From Druceiella hillmani (Eukaryota > Arthropoda > Insecta > Lepidoptera > Hepialidae): a DNA stretch of 64,000 nt. A model generated the notes under the pieces. The model ran no database searches. It saw only the letters and a program-made list of their open reading frames with translations, and was not told where the DNA came from. The stretch's first letter is position 1, and each line of letters starts with the position of its first letter. The stretch lies in assembly GCA_039881145.1 (NCBI GenBank), contig JAYKKI010000095.1, positions 434,001 through 498,000 of the forward strand, in the 5' to 3' direction. The translations under genes and the position numbers were made by a program. This document shows, one piece after another, positions 25,743 through 37,819 of the stretch.

Positions 25743-25772
25743 TTATATGTGTGTGTGTATGTACCTATACAT
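25689..25772. repeat. (TA)n(TG)n microsatellite
   Basis: TA run, then a TG run at about 25716-25741, then TG/TATG. Confidence 0.95.
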
Positions 25773-26878
25773 TTATAAATATTGTTGACCATTTTACCAA
25801 CTGAATCTATAATTTCCTTTTTTTTATAAGCGACTTGTTGTGATACGAAATTTACATTTGTCAGTAGAAAACACCAAATTTAATATGGAAATTATGTCCT
25901 TTATGGGATTAAAAAAATTGTTTACTTACTAATTAGAGCAATGGACTCTATCCGCGGTAAGTTCAAAATCTGTCTAGCCGTTTAAGCATGATCGAATCAC
26001 AAGTACACTATTTAGTTATAAACATACTTTTAGTGGTATTAACATTCTACCCTTGCTAAGCTACGAAAAAAAACTTTAGATTAATCCGCTTCATGTACTT
26101 TACTCACGCCAAATTTGGTAGGGATTTGTTATTTGGTTATAGAGATATATTGTATAATGTTGTACGTAAAATAACAAAGAAATTATCATTAACATTAACT
26201 TGTTACTTTTATTTACTAAATAATATGAATATGAATCAATATAAATATAAATATTGGTTCACAATTCTCAGTATCGTGAACGTGCCACTTTACTTCAGGA
26301 ACATTAGGCTATAAATATTGAAAATTGTGAAAAATCCATAAAAATTGTAGTTAATATTAAAACCAATGATGCAAGTGAACTAATATTTAGGTAGAAACAA
26401 AAATGTTTATATGGTTTTGGAAAACATCTTGTTACCTTTACTATATTTTCAAACACATGGATTAGAAAAAATTTTAGGTAATAAATATTAATATATATAA
26501 AAAAAAGAGCAGATACGCAAAACGTAAGGGTTCATAGCTGCTTATATTTTTATAATTTTCAAATTATGCTAATATGGAAGGCTATATTAATTGTATCGTT
26601 ATTGAAATAAATATATTCTGAGCCAATTCTAATGCTACATTAACTGGTCACGTATAACGCTAGCTACAAAAAAATAGAGAATTTTGAAAAAAAAACAAGG
26701 GGCGATAAACTGAAAATATGTTTAAATAATTGAATCTAAAACATTGAAATACAATTAAGTATCTACGTCATTATCTTGGTTTACAAAACTTTCGATTTCA
26801 TGGTTGCCCCAAAAGCTAGCCTCAACCTAAAGCAACGTATATTAACCTATTTAAATGATTTTATTTTATCATATTAGC

Positions 26879-27606
26879 AACCTATTTAAAATATCTCATG
26901 CAGCATCTAATACCTTATTTGAAATATCTCATGCAGCATCTATTACTCTATTTAAAACATTTCTCATTATCATTAAACAACCTATTTAAAATATCTCATG
27001 CAGCATCTAATACTCTATTTGAAATATCTCATGCAGCATCTATTACCCTATTTAAAACATTTCTCATTATTATTAAACAACCTATTTAAAATATCTCATG
27101 CAGCATCTAATACCCTATTTGAAATATATCATGCAACATCTATTACTCTATTTAAAACATTTCTCATTATCATTAAACAACCTATTTAAAATATCTCATG
27201 CAACATCTAATGCTCTATTTTAAATATCTCATGCAGCATCTATTACTCTATTTAAAACATTTCTCATTATCATTAAATAACTTATTTAAAATATCTCATG
27301 CAGCATCTAATACCCTATTTAAAATATATCATGTAGCATCTATTACTCTATTTAAAACTTTTCTCATTGTCACTAAACAACCTATTTAAAATATCTCATG
27401 TAGCATCTAATACCCTATTTAAAATATATCATGTAGCATCTATTACTCAATTTAGAACTATTCTCATTGTCACTAAAGAACCTATTTAAAATATCTCATG
27501 TAGTATCTATTGACCTATTTAAAATATTCCATATTATCATATTTGCAACCTATTTAAATATCGCATGCAACATCTATTATCTTATTTAAAATATTTCACA
27601 TTATCA
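26879..27606 (+). repeat. 100 bp minisatellite, about seven units
   Basis: Units start AACCTATTTAAAATATCTCA at about 26979, 27079, 27179, 27279, 27379 and 27479; the first starts at 26879. Each 100 bp unit is three subrepeats of about 33 bp: two near-identical (TATTTxAAATATCTCATGCA type) and one diverged (TATTTAAAACATTTCTCATT). Outer units are more diverged than central ones. Open frames of 63 codons recur only because the unit is repeated. A stray diverged unit lies at 27850-27905. Confidence 0.95.
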
Positions 27607-27909
27607 TATTAGTGTAGTATGACAGAACTGGCAACAAGAATAAATGTTAAAAAAGAATAACTTGTTGACATTTAAAAAAGGAATAAATAGAAAAGTTCAT
27701 CTGTCAGAATAATTTAAAGCTTACATTTATCTAAATAATTCTAAATAATCAAAGATAAAGATCTAAATAATTGAGATATACAAAATAATATTAGTTAGGA
27801 GTCAGAGTAGTGTGTGTCATTTATAGAAAACTAGACAACACACTTTATTAGCAACGTATTTAAAATATCTCATACAACATGTATTAAATTATTTAAAATG
27901 TCATATGTT

Positions 27910-29840
27910 AGATATCGTTGGATAGGTCTTTTAAAATAAGATTATATCCTGAAATATTTCAAGTAAGAGTTATTTTTTCTAATCATGTGTATTCTGATAT
28001 TATTAGAGAAAAGGCCTGATTGGAGCTATCGGCAAAAGCTTGTAATTTATTAAAATGGCAATTTTAATTAAGATTAGATAGAAGATCGGTATCGTACGTG
28101 ACCTGACAATGGACAGTTTTGTATATGTATTTTTCATTAGATATTGAAGAAAGTTCTCTTAAATATTTTTATAAAAATAAATGAACAGTACAACTCTCGA
28201 GAATTATTGATAAGGCAAAATTTCAATGACACTACTATTCATTATCTTTGCGAAAATTAAAATTCAGCACTTACTTGAAAAAACTAATATTTCCCTCTTA
28301 GTACGTACTTAAATACCATGTCGTTGGTTTCCTTATCATCATGTATTGAGATATACGTTTGATAATAAACTTATGATGAACATTGCTGAAATATTTATTT
28401 ACAAAAATGGACGTCAAATTATATAAGTATCATTCCATATTTACTGAAACACTTGAAATTACTTAAGAGTCGCAGTTATAATTTTTTAGCCACATAGTTC
28501 ACAAATGAACTATGACGATTTTAAATTTCATTTCGATTAAAACTAAGATATATTGACAAATTTCAGCATTTGAAGAACGCGAACAATCTCGTATAATAAT
28601 TTTCTCCAGTCTTTCTTAAAAACTGTTTGTCGAAATAAAGTAAAAGAAATGGCCCATTTCCAACTTCTACAAAAATAGAAGGAAAACTGTTAAAAAGGTA
28701 TTGAAGGGAAACCAAAAATAACAAATCATTAACCCATTTAAATTGACACAAAATTTTCGAAAGGGTGAACTTTGTTCGAAGTGATTTCCTCATTCAAAGG
28801 GATTGTATTAATTTTTCCACGTTTCAGCCATATTTAAAAACTTTTCTATTATCACTGAGGGTAATGTATATAGAAATGTGTACATATTGACATAAATAAG
28901 TGTAAACTTTAACATCAAGTAATACGATATTATCTGAGTGCAATCATGTAAACGCGGATGGTAAGAAAAATGCTGTCAACACATTAATTATTATAATTGT
29001 TAAACATTTGGAATGGAACGTAAACGAATAGTGTTATAAATCAGAATAACCCCACTAGAGCGAAAAAGTCGTCGTTTATTCCGAATAGCACGTCTAAACC
29101 GTTAAATAGCTGACACCTCTTGCTTTTTAGACATAAATTTAGCCAAATGGCCACATAACACGGCTTCTGTTAGCCACCGTGTGGTTAACGTGATCTAAAT
29201 ATTCGTCAGCGTATTCTACACAGTAAATAACAAAAAGTTAAAGGCGACTTTATTCTTTTTTCTGTGATGATTAGTTAAAATTCGAAACACCCTTCGAAAA
29301 CAATTTGTTTGAACTCGCGATGATTGAGAATAATTTCACAAAGAAGAAACTTTAAAATTTCAGCAAATAATTGGACCATCTATCCACAGTAAACCATTTG
29401 TATGGAATTTTGGTGTTAATTCTTGATTTAAGCTGGGTTAGGAGTAAAATACATTTATTTAGTAGTTATTTATTTATTTATTTAGTAGTTAGTAGCGTTA
29501 GGGATGGTGAGTTCGTTTTTTAATGAAAATCAAATGGTCTCCACTTTCCAAAAAAACCCCGTAAATATTTTTGTGCGTGTTTTTCTTTTATTGGTAGATC
29601 TAGTACAATTATTGTTGGTTAATTCATATTAAAAATCAAACGATTTTAGACAAAGCAATAAATATTACTGAAAATTATTAATTCTTTGTTACTAAGAACT
29701 AAAGACAATATTAGAACTGGAGTCAATATTTAGCCCGCGCCGGCATTTTTTTTCTGTTTAATAATATTTTACAGACATCGTTGCTAGAAATATTCACTAT
29801 AAGCGTCACTTATATGAAGATGATTTTCAAACTTATAGTT
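27910..29840. other. AT-rich stretch, no clear gene
   Basis: A minus-strand frame at 28563-28793 (76 codons, with GNGPFLLLYF) matches nothing I recognise. A weak alpha-like motif lies near 28090. Confidence 0.4.
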
Positions 29841-29846
29841 ATAGAG

Positions 29847-30089
29847 TTATTTTGAAATCTCAGTTAATATAGCTTCTATAACAACATTGTGATCCTCTAC
29901 CTTATTACAATCAAAGATCTGGGCCAAGTGATCCATTAAAACATCAGTTGGTAGACCTAAGTTGCAAAATTTTCACCAGAGTGCATTCACTAAAATGTCA
30001 TCATTATTTTCTCTTAACAAAATTAAATTCACTTTCTGAATTTGCTTGATTAGAAAAATGTATGCTCTCTGAACTTTACCGAAAATCGC
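29847..30089 (-). pseudogene. Decayed coding sequence, unidentified
   Basis: A minus-strand frame of about 80 codons is broken by a single TGA directly after a Trp codon. It contains RENNDDILVNALW, then the stop, then LGLPTDVLMDHLAQIF and KVEDHNVVIEAI. The acidic, Leu-rich, low-Lys/Asn composition is unlike random translation here. The segment before and after the stop loosely recalls LTR-retrotransposon Gag helices (an LW.Q-LP pattern), but that is a guess. No partner ORF was found beside it. Confidence 0.4.
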
Positions 30090-31655
30090 TCAAATAAATT
30101 AAATCAACTTCTAAATCCGTTCCTTCATTGCATTTTTATTCTCCTAAAATTGTGAAAATTGTTTTCGATGGCAGGGCACAGCTAATTGGTTTGAGATTCA
30201 TTGTTAACATAATGTCCACTTTCCCTACCTCCTCTTCACTATCTATGCTACCAAGTCGTGGAGTAAATTGGAACAAAAAAAACCAAAATGCACCGACAAT
30301 CCTGAAAAAATCTATGTGGAACTCTTTTTATTAAAACCTATTCGTAACGCTCCGTAGTTACCTCTCAGATTTTTTCTCCAACATTACATTTAAAAGTTAT
30401 TTTTAGAGAGGAGAAATTTATCGTTGCCAGTATCTTTTTATTAACGTCTAATTATCTGTTGTTTTATTTTTATCAACTTAACGTTTTATTTTAAATATAT
30501 TTTTTTTTCAAAACAATCGATTACAGCCTTTCACGATATAATATATTCTTTACTTGTATTAAATTGTGAATAAAAATGAAAGTAGTCATCGTAGTTATAT
30601 GTTACCATTGTAACGAAGTGAGTGTGTTATGTTTTTCTTCAAGAGGAACTTTCAAAAGAAAGAAACTTAATAAAAGTCACATATATCTTTAGATAAAAGA
30701 CCATCTCTGAAATGACAACGCTGATATTTTTATTTTTGATGTAGGAAATAAATAATTGGAGTAAATATTCTCCATTTTGCTCGGTAACGGAATAAATTTA
30801 AAAATATTCCAGCCTAGGGACAGTAAATTGTGTTTATAATTTTATTTTTCTCTTATTAATTCTATAACAATTTGTGACTTTATTAAATATTTAAAAAAAA
30901 GAAATCAAATATTTATAAGTCTACAAAGAATATTTTATACTTGTCCACAACGCAAAATCCTCGAATAAGTTTGATTTTATTCATTAGTTCGTGGAATAAA
31001 AAAAGGTTATTATAACAATATGATTTTTTAAAAGGAAAAGCCCATTTTATTTTCAAGAATTTAATTCTATTCTCAGGATTTTTATTGTAAATATCGGAGA
31101 CTTCACGGACAAAATACGCCCGAGCTCAGACGGCACATCAAACAGACGCGCTGTTTATTGTAATATTTGCTAGGACAAATTTTCGCAAGGTCTCGTACGA
31201 GGTGTGCGCTTAGTGACGATTATGTTCGTCTTATACGAATATACGCGTTATTGTGCGGGAAAATTGAGCTCGTCTAAGTTTTGAATAACGTACAAATATT
31301 TTCTATAAAAGCGATCATATAATTAAGCCGTGGTCTGAAAATGTGTCATCAAGTACCATTTGATATTTTTTTTTAAATGCAACACATTCCATTTAAAGTC
31401 CACAATAGTGAATTAATTACATTTATACGAATATAATTTAATGACAAATTTTCCTGACTAATCCAATTTAAACCCACGATAATAATTAAAAATCTGTTGT
31501 AATTTAATGGAAATGATAAATACTTGAACTGTCACTAAAAAACTGTTTTTGTTCTACATTTCTAGTTAATGCATTGTAATTTTATTTTGAACGGGATTTT
31601 TTTTTATAACTATTTATCTTGTTGTTTATTTGTTAAGAAATTCCCAAAAAAATAG
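30090..31655. other. AT-rich stretch with a CpG-rich patch
   Basis: 31090-31290 is CpG-rich compared with its surroundings (ACGCCCGAGCTCAGACGGC and similar), with fairly open frames on both strands but no recognisable protein. It could be an old transposon or a regulatory island. Confidence 0.35.
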
Positions 31656-31657
31656 AC

Positions 31658-31659
<2 letters not shown>

Positions 31660-31729
<70 letters not shown>

Positions 31730-31732
31730 ATC
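31660..31732. repeat. (TA)n(TG)n microsatellite
   Basis: About 18 TA units then about 13 TG units. Confidence 0.95.
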
Positions 31733-31734
31733 TA

Positions 31735-33170
31735 GCAATAAGAGTAGTTTGACGTAATGTGATTCTATAATATTTTTAATTACGGTTTATGGTCACGTAA
31801 GCCTAATTTGAACCACGATTCGTTGAATTATGTAAAAATATTTATTTTAAAATTTTAATCTGTATTCATTTTAATAATTTTAATGAATTTGGAGAAAGTC
31901 TAGCAAATAAATCATAAATTGAATAGACCGAGACTGCGAATCCCAGTATCTGTAACATAAAATTGATTGGTAATACAAATATTTTTTGGTTGGTTTAATA
32001 AACTGGTTAATACATTTTAGGTTATATATCTAAAACGATATTTTAAGAACCAAAAATAGGGAACACTACTTCTATTCAATATTTCAATTTTCATCAATAA
32101 TTATTTTCCTATCTCACGTCTTTCTCGATATACAACATTGCAACGTTAATGCAAAGGTTGGGAGTGCTGCAATACAGCACACCTGTTGCCGCGAGACGTT
32201 CTCAAAATGGTAATAAAACCCAACGCAACGAACCCCTAGGAGGCTACTCGAGTCCTGCAGACTTTCGATTCTTGCTAGTATGCTTAGGGAATATGAAATA
32301 CTACAGCCCCTACGCAAAACCGTTTATAGTGGCTTTGACAAGTGACACGAGTTATGATTTCCTTACTGTAAAGTTAGCTTGACCTTTGAGAAAGCACTGA
32401 TTCGTACGTAAATTAACCTTTAAAACTTCAGTGAATATAAGGAAAATTACATAATTTCTTTACTTACCATATTTTTTTAAATATCTAACCCGAAATATTT
32501 TACTGCAGATATAGTAAAATTTGCAGTCCCTCCAGGTCTATTCCATACATCATTTTTAATTCCACCATTCGACCATTACCATTCACCACATGCACCCACT
32601 CAGTTATATTTTACGTAATTATTTTGTATTGTTAAATGATAATCATTCTTACAGCAATCCAATAAGCTTGTGTATTTTTCTTAATAATTAAGTACAGCCT
32701 TTTACTCAAAGCCTTTTCAGTACAAGAAAAAATAATGGTCCAGGACTAGTGACAGTGGTATTTTCATTTCATTTAAAACCTAGAAGAAAATTAAATTCAA
32801 ATAAATCACCAATTTCATAATTTCATCAAGATAAAAAGTGAAATCTTATTTTGCTAGCTATGATGCATATTTTATGTGTTGTATAGTTTCTCGAGCATTT
32901 AACATATGAATTTTGTGAAATATTTAATTTAATAATTTTATATAAAGTTCTTTTAATTATTAGCTTCTTTTATTATTCTAAATATTACTTATAATTTGAA
33001 ACTTCTGTAGTTACCATGATGATTCCATAAGAGAGGACTTGTTTTCTCCAATCACGTGATCACTTTGCTTCATTCAAAGGTAAGAGATTACTTTATTGTA
33101 TATTAGTTCATAATTGTATTATTCAGCAATATTTACAAATCAAAAATATAATTTAATTATTTTGTAAAAA
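31735..33170. other. AT-rich stretch, one moderate-GC patch
   Basis: At 32110-32390 frames are open on both strands (77 codons plus, 67 minus) in locally GC-richer DNA. The plus frame reads QRLGVLQYSTPVAARRSQN and so on. I cannot assign either frame. Confidence 0.35.
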
Positions 33171-34352
33171 TTAATATTTCTCAAATTTTGTGCGGTTTGC
33201 AATCACATCATCAGAAGCATGTACGAATTCAAGTGTTTGCTCTATCAAGTTGTCTAGTCAGTTAAAGTTATTTAGATATCCACTGGAGTTTATTTGTATA
33301 TTTTAAAATACAAGGGTTTTAAATGGCTATAATATCTTTATTATTTTATTGGAATTATCGTGATTCGCGTACGTATGAAAGCACGTTTTGTAATATCAGA
33401 CTTAAATGATTTAGTGAATCATATTACACTATAAGAAAATCGGAGCAGGAAATGATAGCAAAAGGTAGCCAATTATTTGAAAATTTAATATATTATATTT
33501 TAGGTTATTCCTTAACTCTCAAAAATACGAGAAAAATTATTTAGATCACATTTGTTCAGTGATTTTTACAGACGAGAACACAAAGGAATATCATGAGTTT
33601 TCAGGAATTTTGTATTTTTTTGGATTTTACGTTATTTAATATTTATTCTTCCCTTAAATATACGTAGCATATATCCTTTCAAACGACCAATGATAAACTC
33701 ATCTATGAAAGTAGATTTATTCACAAAATTTCAAAATATTTCTAATTCTTCATTAATGTTGTAAACAAATGTACTTATTTATTTATTGGAAACACATACC
33801 TAACTCGTGGAATTACTCAAATGCTTGGGCATATGAAAAAATTATAAACAAATGGTTACACAATCTGTAAACAATAATGAATAGGGCAGAAAATACCACA
33901 CAGAAATTAAAGTACACCTCACTCTAACTAAAAATCGGTCATTGAATAAAAAGTAAATATACTTCCATTTGTATAGAGGTCAATGGAGCAAAATAAATAT
34001 TAAGATTGATTAATTACGTAACAGGTATTGTGCTAAACGATGTAGACAGAAAAAATAAAATAAAATATCATCCACTCTTATGGATAACAATCAGGACCAC
34101 AAACCAATAATAAATATCAGATGAAATGGTCTTCAACGTAATTATTTAATAATTTAAAAAAATTAATAGTCAGAAGTAGTTCTTGTCGGAGTTTCTAGGA
34201 ATTGTATCGGCTATGGCCATTAAAAATCTGAAAGAAATTACCCATTAAATTTTTTAATATTTTCTCCAGTATAAGGATATAACTAGCTTCATACGGACGT
34301 CAGAGGAATGCACTAGTTTCAAAAATACTACGGAATAAACAGATTAATAAGA

Positions 34353-35353
34353 TCATGGAACATTCGATATCGTGCAAATTTCAGCAAATCCGCGCAATAA
34401 ATCGTTGCAGGCTAGTACCTTGTAGGCTTTCTGATAGGTTTCAACGATACGACTGTGAATTGTAAGAAGATTATCCCGCACATAAGAAACACTTTTGAGT
34501 ACAGTTCTATGGAGCTCATAAATTTGCATAAGAAAGACAAATAAGGGGATGTATTTAAAACTTAAATACATTGAAATACTGGGTCGATATTACGTACTCA
34601 TATCTCATTATCCGATTAGTTATTAACACAAAGCCATAATGGAGTTACTAAGAGTTTTAAATCACCGGCAAACATTCTATAACGAGCAGTGAAGACGACT
34701 AAGGCCAATTTATTTATCAGAAGAAAAACAAAAGAGGGCTAAAATTACTATTTTTATTTGGGTTTTATGAGGTTGAGGTCCAAAATTTTTAAACTTCACT
34801 TATTATTTACCAGCCCGACAATAATTATCAAACAATTTTACTAGAGCAAAAGAAATTCCTGATTCCTATACTTTTACCAGGATAATACTGTTTTCGATTC
34901 AGTGAAATACCTTTTTTAAAGTCGAAATAGGCTGTGCCTACCTGACGGCCTTTATCCACCTCTCTAGCCATATAATCCACAAAATTAATGAAATTAGTGA
35001 CACGAAGTGCTTTGAATTGAAAGGATGACCTTAGTTCGTCAGTTGGTATTAAATTTGCGAATAAGTGCAATGATGCAGTTTAACAAATAAAGATAATACT
35101 TCTAAAGTTTATAACCTGCAACATGAGTCAACCGAGAATACTTTCCGACCAACAGATAAAATTCAAAACTCATAGAAATATTTATTATAGATATAAGTGT
35201 GACGAATATATCGGAACAGGCCTGGAATAGGTACAAAGTTAATCCATCAGGCCGAGGGCATATATGATTTGCATTGGTAGAGTTACCAGTACGAGTCTTA
35301 AGCACAATTCCGCCTACCGATATGCGACTAAGATGATCTATTATTAACAGCAA
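34353..35353 (-). pseudogene. Jockey/CR1-type LINE reverse transcriptase fragment
   Basis: The minus strand reads through the usual RT landmarks in order. PDGLTLYLFQACSD corresponds to the GPDGIPxxLLKNCSD region. VTNFINFVDYMAREVDKGRQ followed by FDFKKG corresponds to TxLxxFxDxxxxxxDxGxQ...YTDFSKAFD. MFAGDLKLL is a changed FADDxKLF catalytic motif, with the first Asp of the pair replaced by Gly. Then VSYVRDNLL and YQKAYKVLA correspond to the VxSVRDLGV...KAxxxLGF region. Stops and frameshifts separate the pieces, so the copy is dead. It is inserted in repeat copy R2. Confidence 0.75.
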
Positions 35354-36140
35354 CCCGTACCATCATTGCAAAGTCAAGCATCAGCTCATTCTCAAAAGAA
35401 AATACTATACAAAATACTAACACCATTATATTAAATAGTAAAATATAAAAAAAACAACAAAATCGTTTTATGTTTCAGGCGAGAAAATCATAATTGTTTT
35501 CTTGGACATAGTTCAACATCAAGAAATTAGGACCATGACCAAGACATACTAGTCCCATGTGTCTAATGCGGTTCATTGGTCATTTATACGGCCTTTAGTA
35601 AAAAAATATCATTTTTACGACTTTATTTGTCGTTGCTTTTAAACCTAAGCCGAGGTAATTTTAAATGTATTAATATTTTAAGTAATAAAACTATGAATAA
35701 AGAAGAGATGTCTCTGATGAACTGATGTGTATCAGTTTAGTATATTGGGCGTTAACTTCAGTCATTTTACTACGAACATGTCACGAATCATGTTTCTACA
35801 TTATTTGAACGTCGGCAAATATGAATGAACAAGTGGTGTACGTAAACAGACTGAAAGCCTGTTTACGGAGTTTAATTTGTCCGTGATGATAAATGAATAT
35901 CCTTTATACTCGTTAGTACTAATTTTGCACTTTGATTGTGTAATAATTCTATTTAAATACCTAGAATCTGTTATAAAAAAAACAATCGATTTAAAGTAAA
36001 AGTAGTATCTAACTAGTACACAAAACTATTTAACACGTATTATTTTCATAAAGTTTAATTACAATAACTGCAAGTTGTTGGACTATAGAAAAACAAACAA
36101 ATATTTATTTTAAAATAATAGGTCCTTTCTTTATTTTTTA

Positions 36141-36313
36141 CAACTAAATTAAACTAAGTGATGTAAACTATTTTCTTTATCACCACCTAGGTTTCGACGG
36201 CTAGGCAAAGAAGTTAAATAAAGTAGAAATAATAATACATTACGTAGATTCATTTAGTTATTAAAAATTAAATTAAAATAAATTTCTACAAAATTGACGC
36301 CAAATATATTCAA
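36141..36313 (+). mobile_element. Hairpin-plus-tail element, copy 3
   Basis: CAACTAAATTAAACTAAGTG at the start, ACCTAGGTTTCG in the middle, then TAATACATTACGTAGATTCA and the tail ACGCCAAATATATTCAA. The hairpin is internally shortened. Flanks CTTTCTTTATTTTT (left) and TTCTTTCTTTTT (right) resemble a target duplication of about 12 bp with a mismatch, though low complexity weakens this. Confidence 0.7.
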
Positions 36314-36381
36314 GTTCTTTCTTTTTAACTCTGCTGTGACGCCTATATAAATACCGCATTATATTAGCATTTCAATATCCG

Positions 36382-36660
36382 TTAAATACCTTTCCATTTT
36401 CTCAATTTAGTCAATATAATTTCAGTACATAACATTGTAAAAGCACATTTACAAAATTGCATTTCTAAGCCCAGTCGCCACATTTTGTCTTCATCCGTAG
36501 ATACTATAAGAGCACGTTTCTCTCCGTAATACATTCTAACATTTTTATTAGTATTTCTATCATGAGGACTTAAATATCCTCTAAACTCTATTAAAAGTAT
36601 ATTTAAAACACGCATAAATATTCTCAAGTCTCCATATCTGTCTCATAAATAAGCCTTCAA
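36382..36660 (-). pseudogene. Reading-frame remnant of large repeat R2, unidentified protein
   Basis: A minus-strand frame contains LRIFMRVLNILLIEFRGYLS, then NTNKNVRMYYGEKRALIVS and EDKMWRLGLEMQF. R3 (61440-61580, minus) reads RIFIHAYFLNTLFIQLSEYL then HRNRNENIPKNYWGK, and R1 (23870-24050) reads YLSLYFENKNKNVRNYF. The shared pattern is YLS...N.N.N...Y.G. Because DNA identity alone could give this, it does not prove coding. If real, it is the body of an unrecognised element or gene family. An ATG lies in R2 at 36625-36627. Confidence 0.35.
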
Positions 36661-36909
36661 TTTCTTTAACGCTCCATTTAATAGTTCAACTCCAGAGTCC
36701 TTCAAAATATTTAAAGAAACTTTAATTCAAACGCCAGTTTTGTAAATGTGCTACAATTTTGGTGAAATATATTGGAATTTGTTCAAAAACAAAGCTATAA
36801 CTGAGAGCTATCAAATGGTTATTTCTTTTACAAATAAAATTGTTTCACTTTAAACTAGTTGTGTAACCTTTAAAACCAGAACCATACTCGCAATTGGCCA
36901 GTATTTTCT

Positions 36910-37545
36910 TTCTTGACTTTACAAACCCGTAATGTTATATAATATATAACCCACTAGTATTTACCCACAGCTTTACTTGTGAGGATTTAAGGGAACGCGA
37001 TTTATCCCTAATCTGATAATGTTACTGCAACACATCCCCATAAATAGTCATAAATACAGTTAAACCTTGTACTTAATGGATATACACTTAACGCTATGTA
37101 TAATCGATACATTGTCATAGTAAAATTTAAGTTATTGAATGCAAAACACTAAATTATACCCTTTCTTGAATTAAAAACCTGTGTACATATTAATTAGAAT
37201 AACGGACACAATACAAAGCCATAATGGAGTTACAAATATTCAAAAATATTTTTCGTGGTATTAGTATTCAACTCGTTTAGCACGCTACAAAAATTTTGCA
37301 TAAATACCTATAAAACAGACGACCATTGAGAAAGCGTTAATTGAGGTGGAAATCAGTTGAAGAATTTGTTTTCCTTAATAAATAAACAAATTTCGTATAA
37401 GACAGATTTATTAGTCAGAGAAATGAATACAGCGCAACAATCTAAAATACGTTAACTAAAAATGTGGAAAAAAGACAGTTACTTTTTGGTTACAAGCCAT
37501 CAAGTAATTACAATTTTCCTTTTGTCATAACATATTTTTAATTAT
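36910..37545. other. AT-rich stretch, nothing recognised
   Basis: AAAGCCATAATGGAGTTAC at about 37214 also occurs in the Jockey-type LINE near 34632, so a small LINE scrap is possible. Nothing else was seen. Confidence 0.35.
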
Positions 37546-37549
37546 CAAC

Positions 37550-37815
37550 CTTGGATCAAATTGACTTAGTCGGGAAAATTTATCAACAAATTCTTTTGCT
37601 ATTAGTGTAATTAATACACCCTAGGATTAAAAGGGCTTAGTCGGGAAAATTTTTCATCAAATTCTTTTGCTATTAGTGTAATTAATACACCATTCTAAAT
37701 TTAAAATGGAATGTTCAGTACTTTAGAAAAATGATCAAATATAATATAACGATACTTCGTAGCACATTTTCGTACTGCAACTTAATTATGAGGTCCCATT
37801 TAATGCACATATTCC
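37550..37815 (-). pseudogene. Possible LTR-retrotransposon integrase core fragment
   Basis: The minus strand reads MGPHN, stop, VAVRKCATKYRYIIFDHFSK and then VLNIPF. This resembles the integrase catalytic core (D-xMGPxP...YxYILVxxDHFSKxxxxxP) of Ty3/gypsy-type elements. The first catalytic Asp is not preserved: a stop lies just before MGP. Downstream, LITLIAKEF and SRLS are tandemly duplicated over about 75 bp (37562-37695). No LTRs, RNase H or HHCC zinc finger were recognised. Confidence 0.4.
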
Positions 37816-37819
37816 TACA

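Larger units (their letters stand above)
23590..26560 (-). repeat. Large dispersed repeat, copy R1
   Basis: Colinear with about 60900-63480 (R3) and partly with 36440-36800 (R2). Anchors are the TCACCACATTTA..TCTTCC block (23895), GACTTAAGTACTC (23989), the AATATTTAAAAGG block (24107), a (TA)n tract at the same relative place, AGTCACACCCTGATATTT (25315) and TAAGCTACGA (26057). On the minus strand, residues YLSLYFENKNKNVRNYF and then EEDDK align with R2, but stops and a frameshift intervene. Class unknown. Confidence 0.6.
33180..36900 (-). repeat. Large dispersed repeat, copy R2
   Basis: Colinear with 59780-61800 (R3). Anchors include AGCATGTACGAATTCAAGTG versus AGCATGCACGAGATCAAGTA, GATTTAGTGAAT versus GATTTGGTGAAT, CACATTTGTTCA, and the segment at 36570-36650. 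It is interrupted by a Jockey-type LINE (34353-35353) and a hairpin-plus-tail element (36141-36313). Its far end (36382-36650, minus strand) keeps the most open frame of the family. Confidence 0.6.

Noticed and set aside
25935..25985. tRNA-like string with an AGAGCAATGGACT segment followed by GTAAGTTCAAAATC
   Set aside because: No acceptor stem or complete cloverleaf can be drawn; at best a faint SINE B-box resemblance.
26898..27389. Three similar 63-codon frames
   Set aside because: They arise because a 100 bp satellite unit is open in one frame. The repeats, not selection, explain their similarity.
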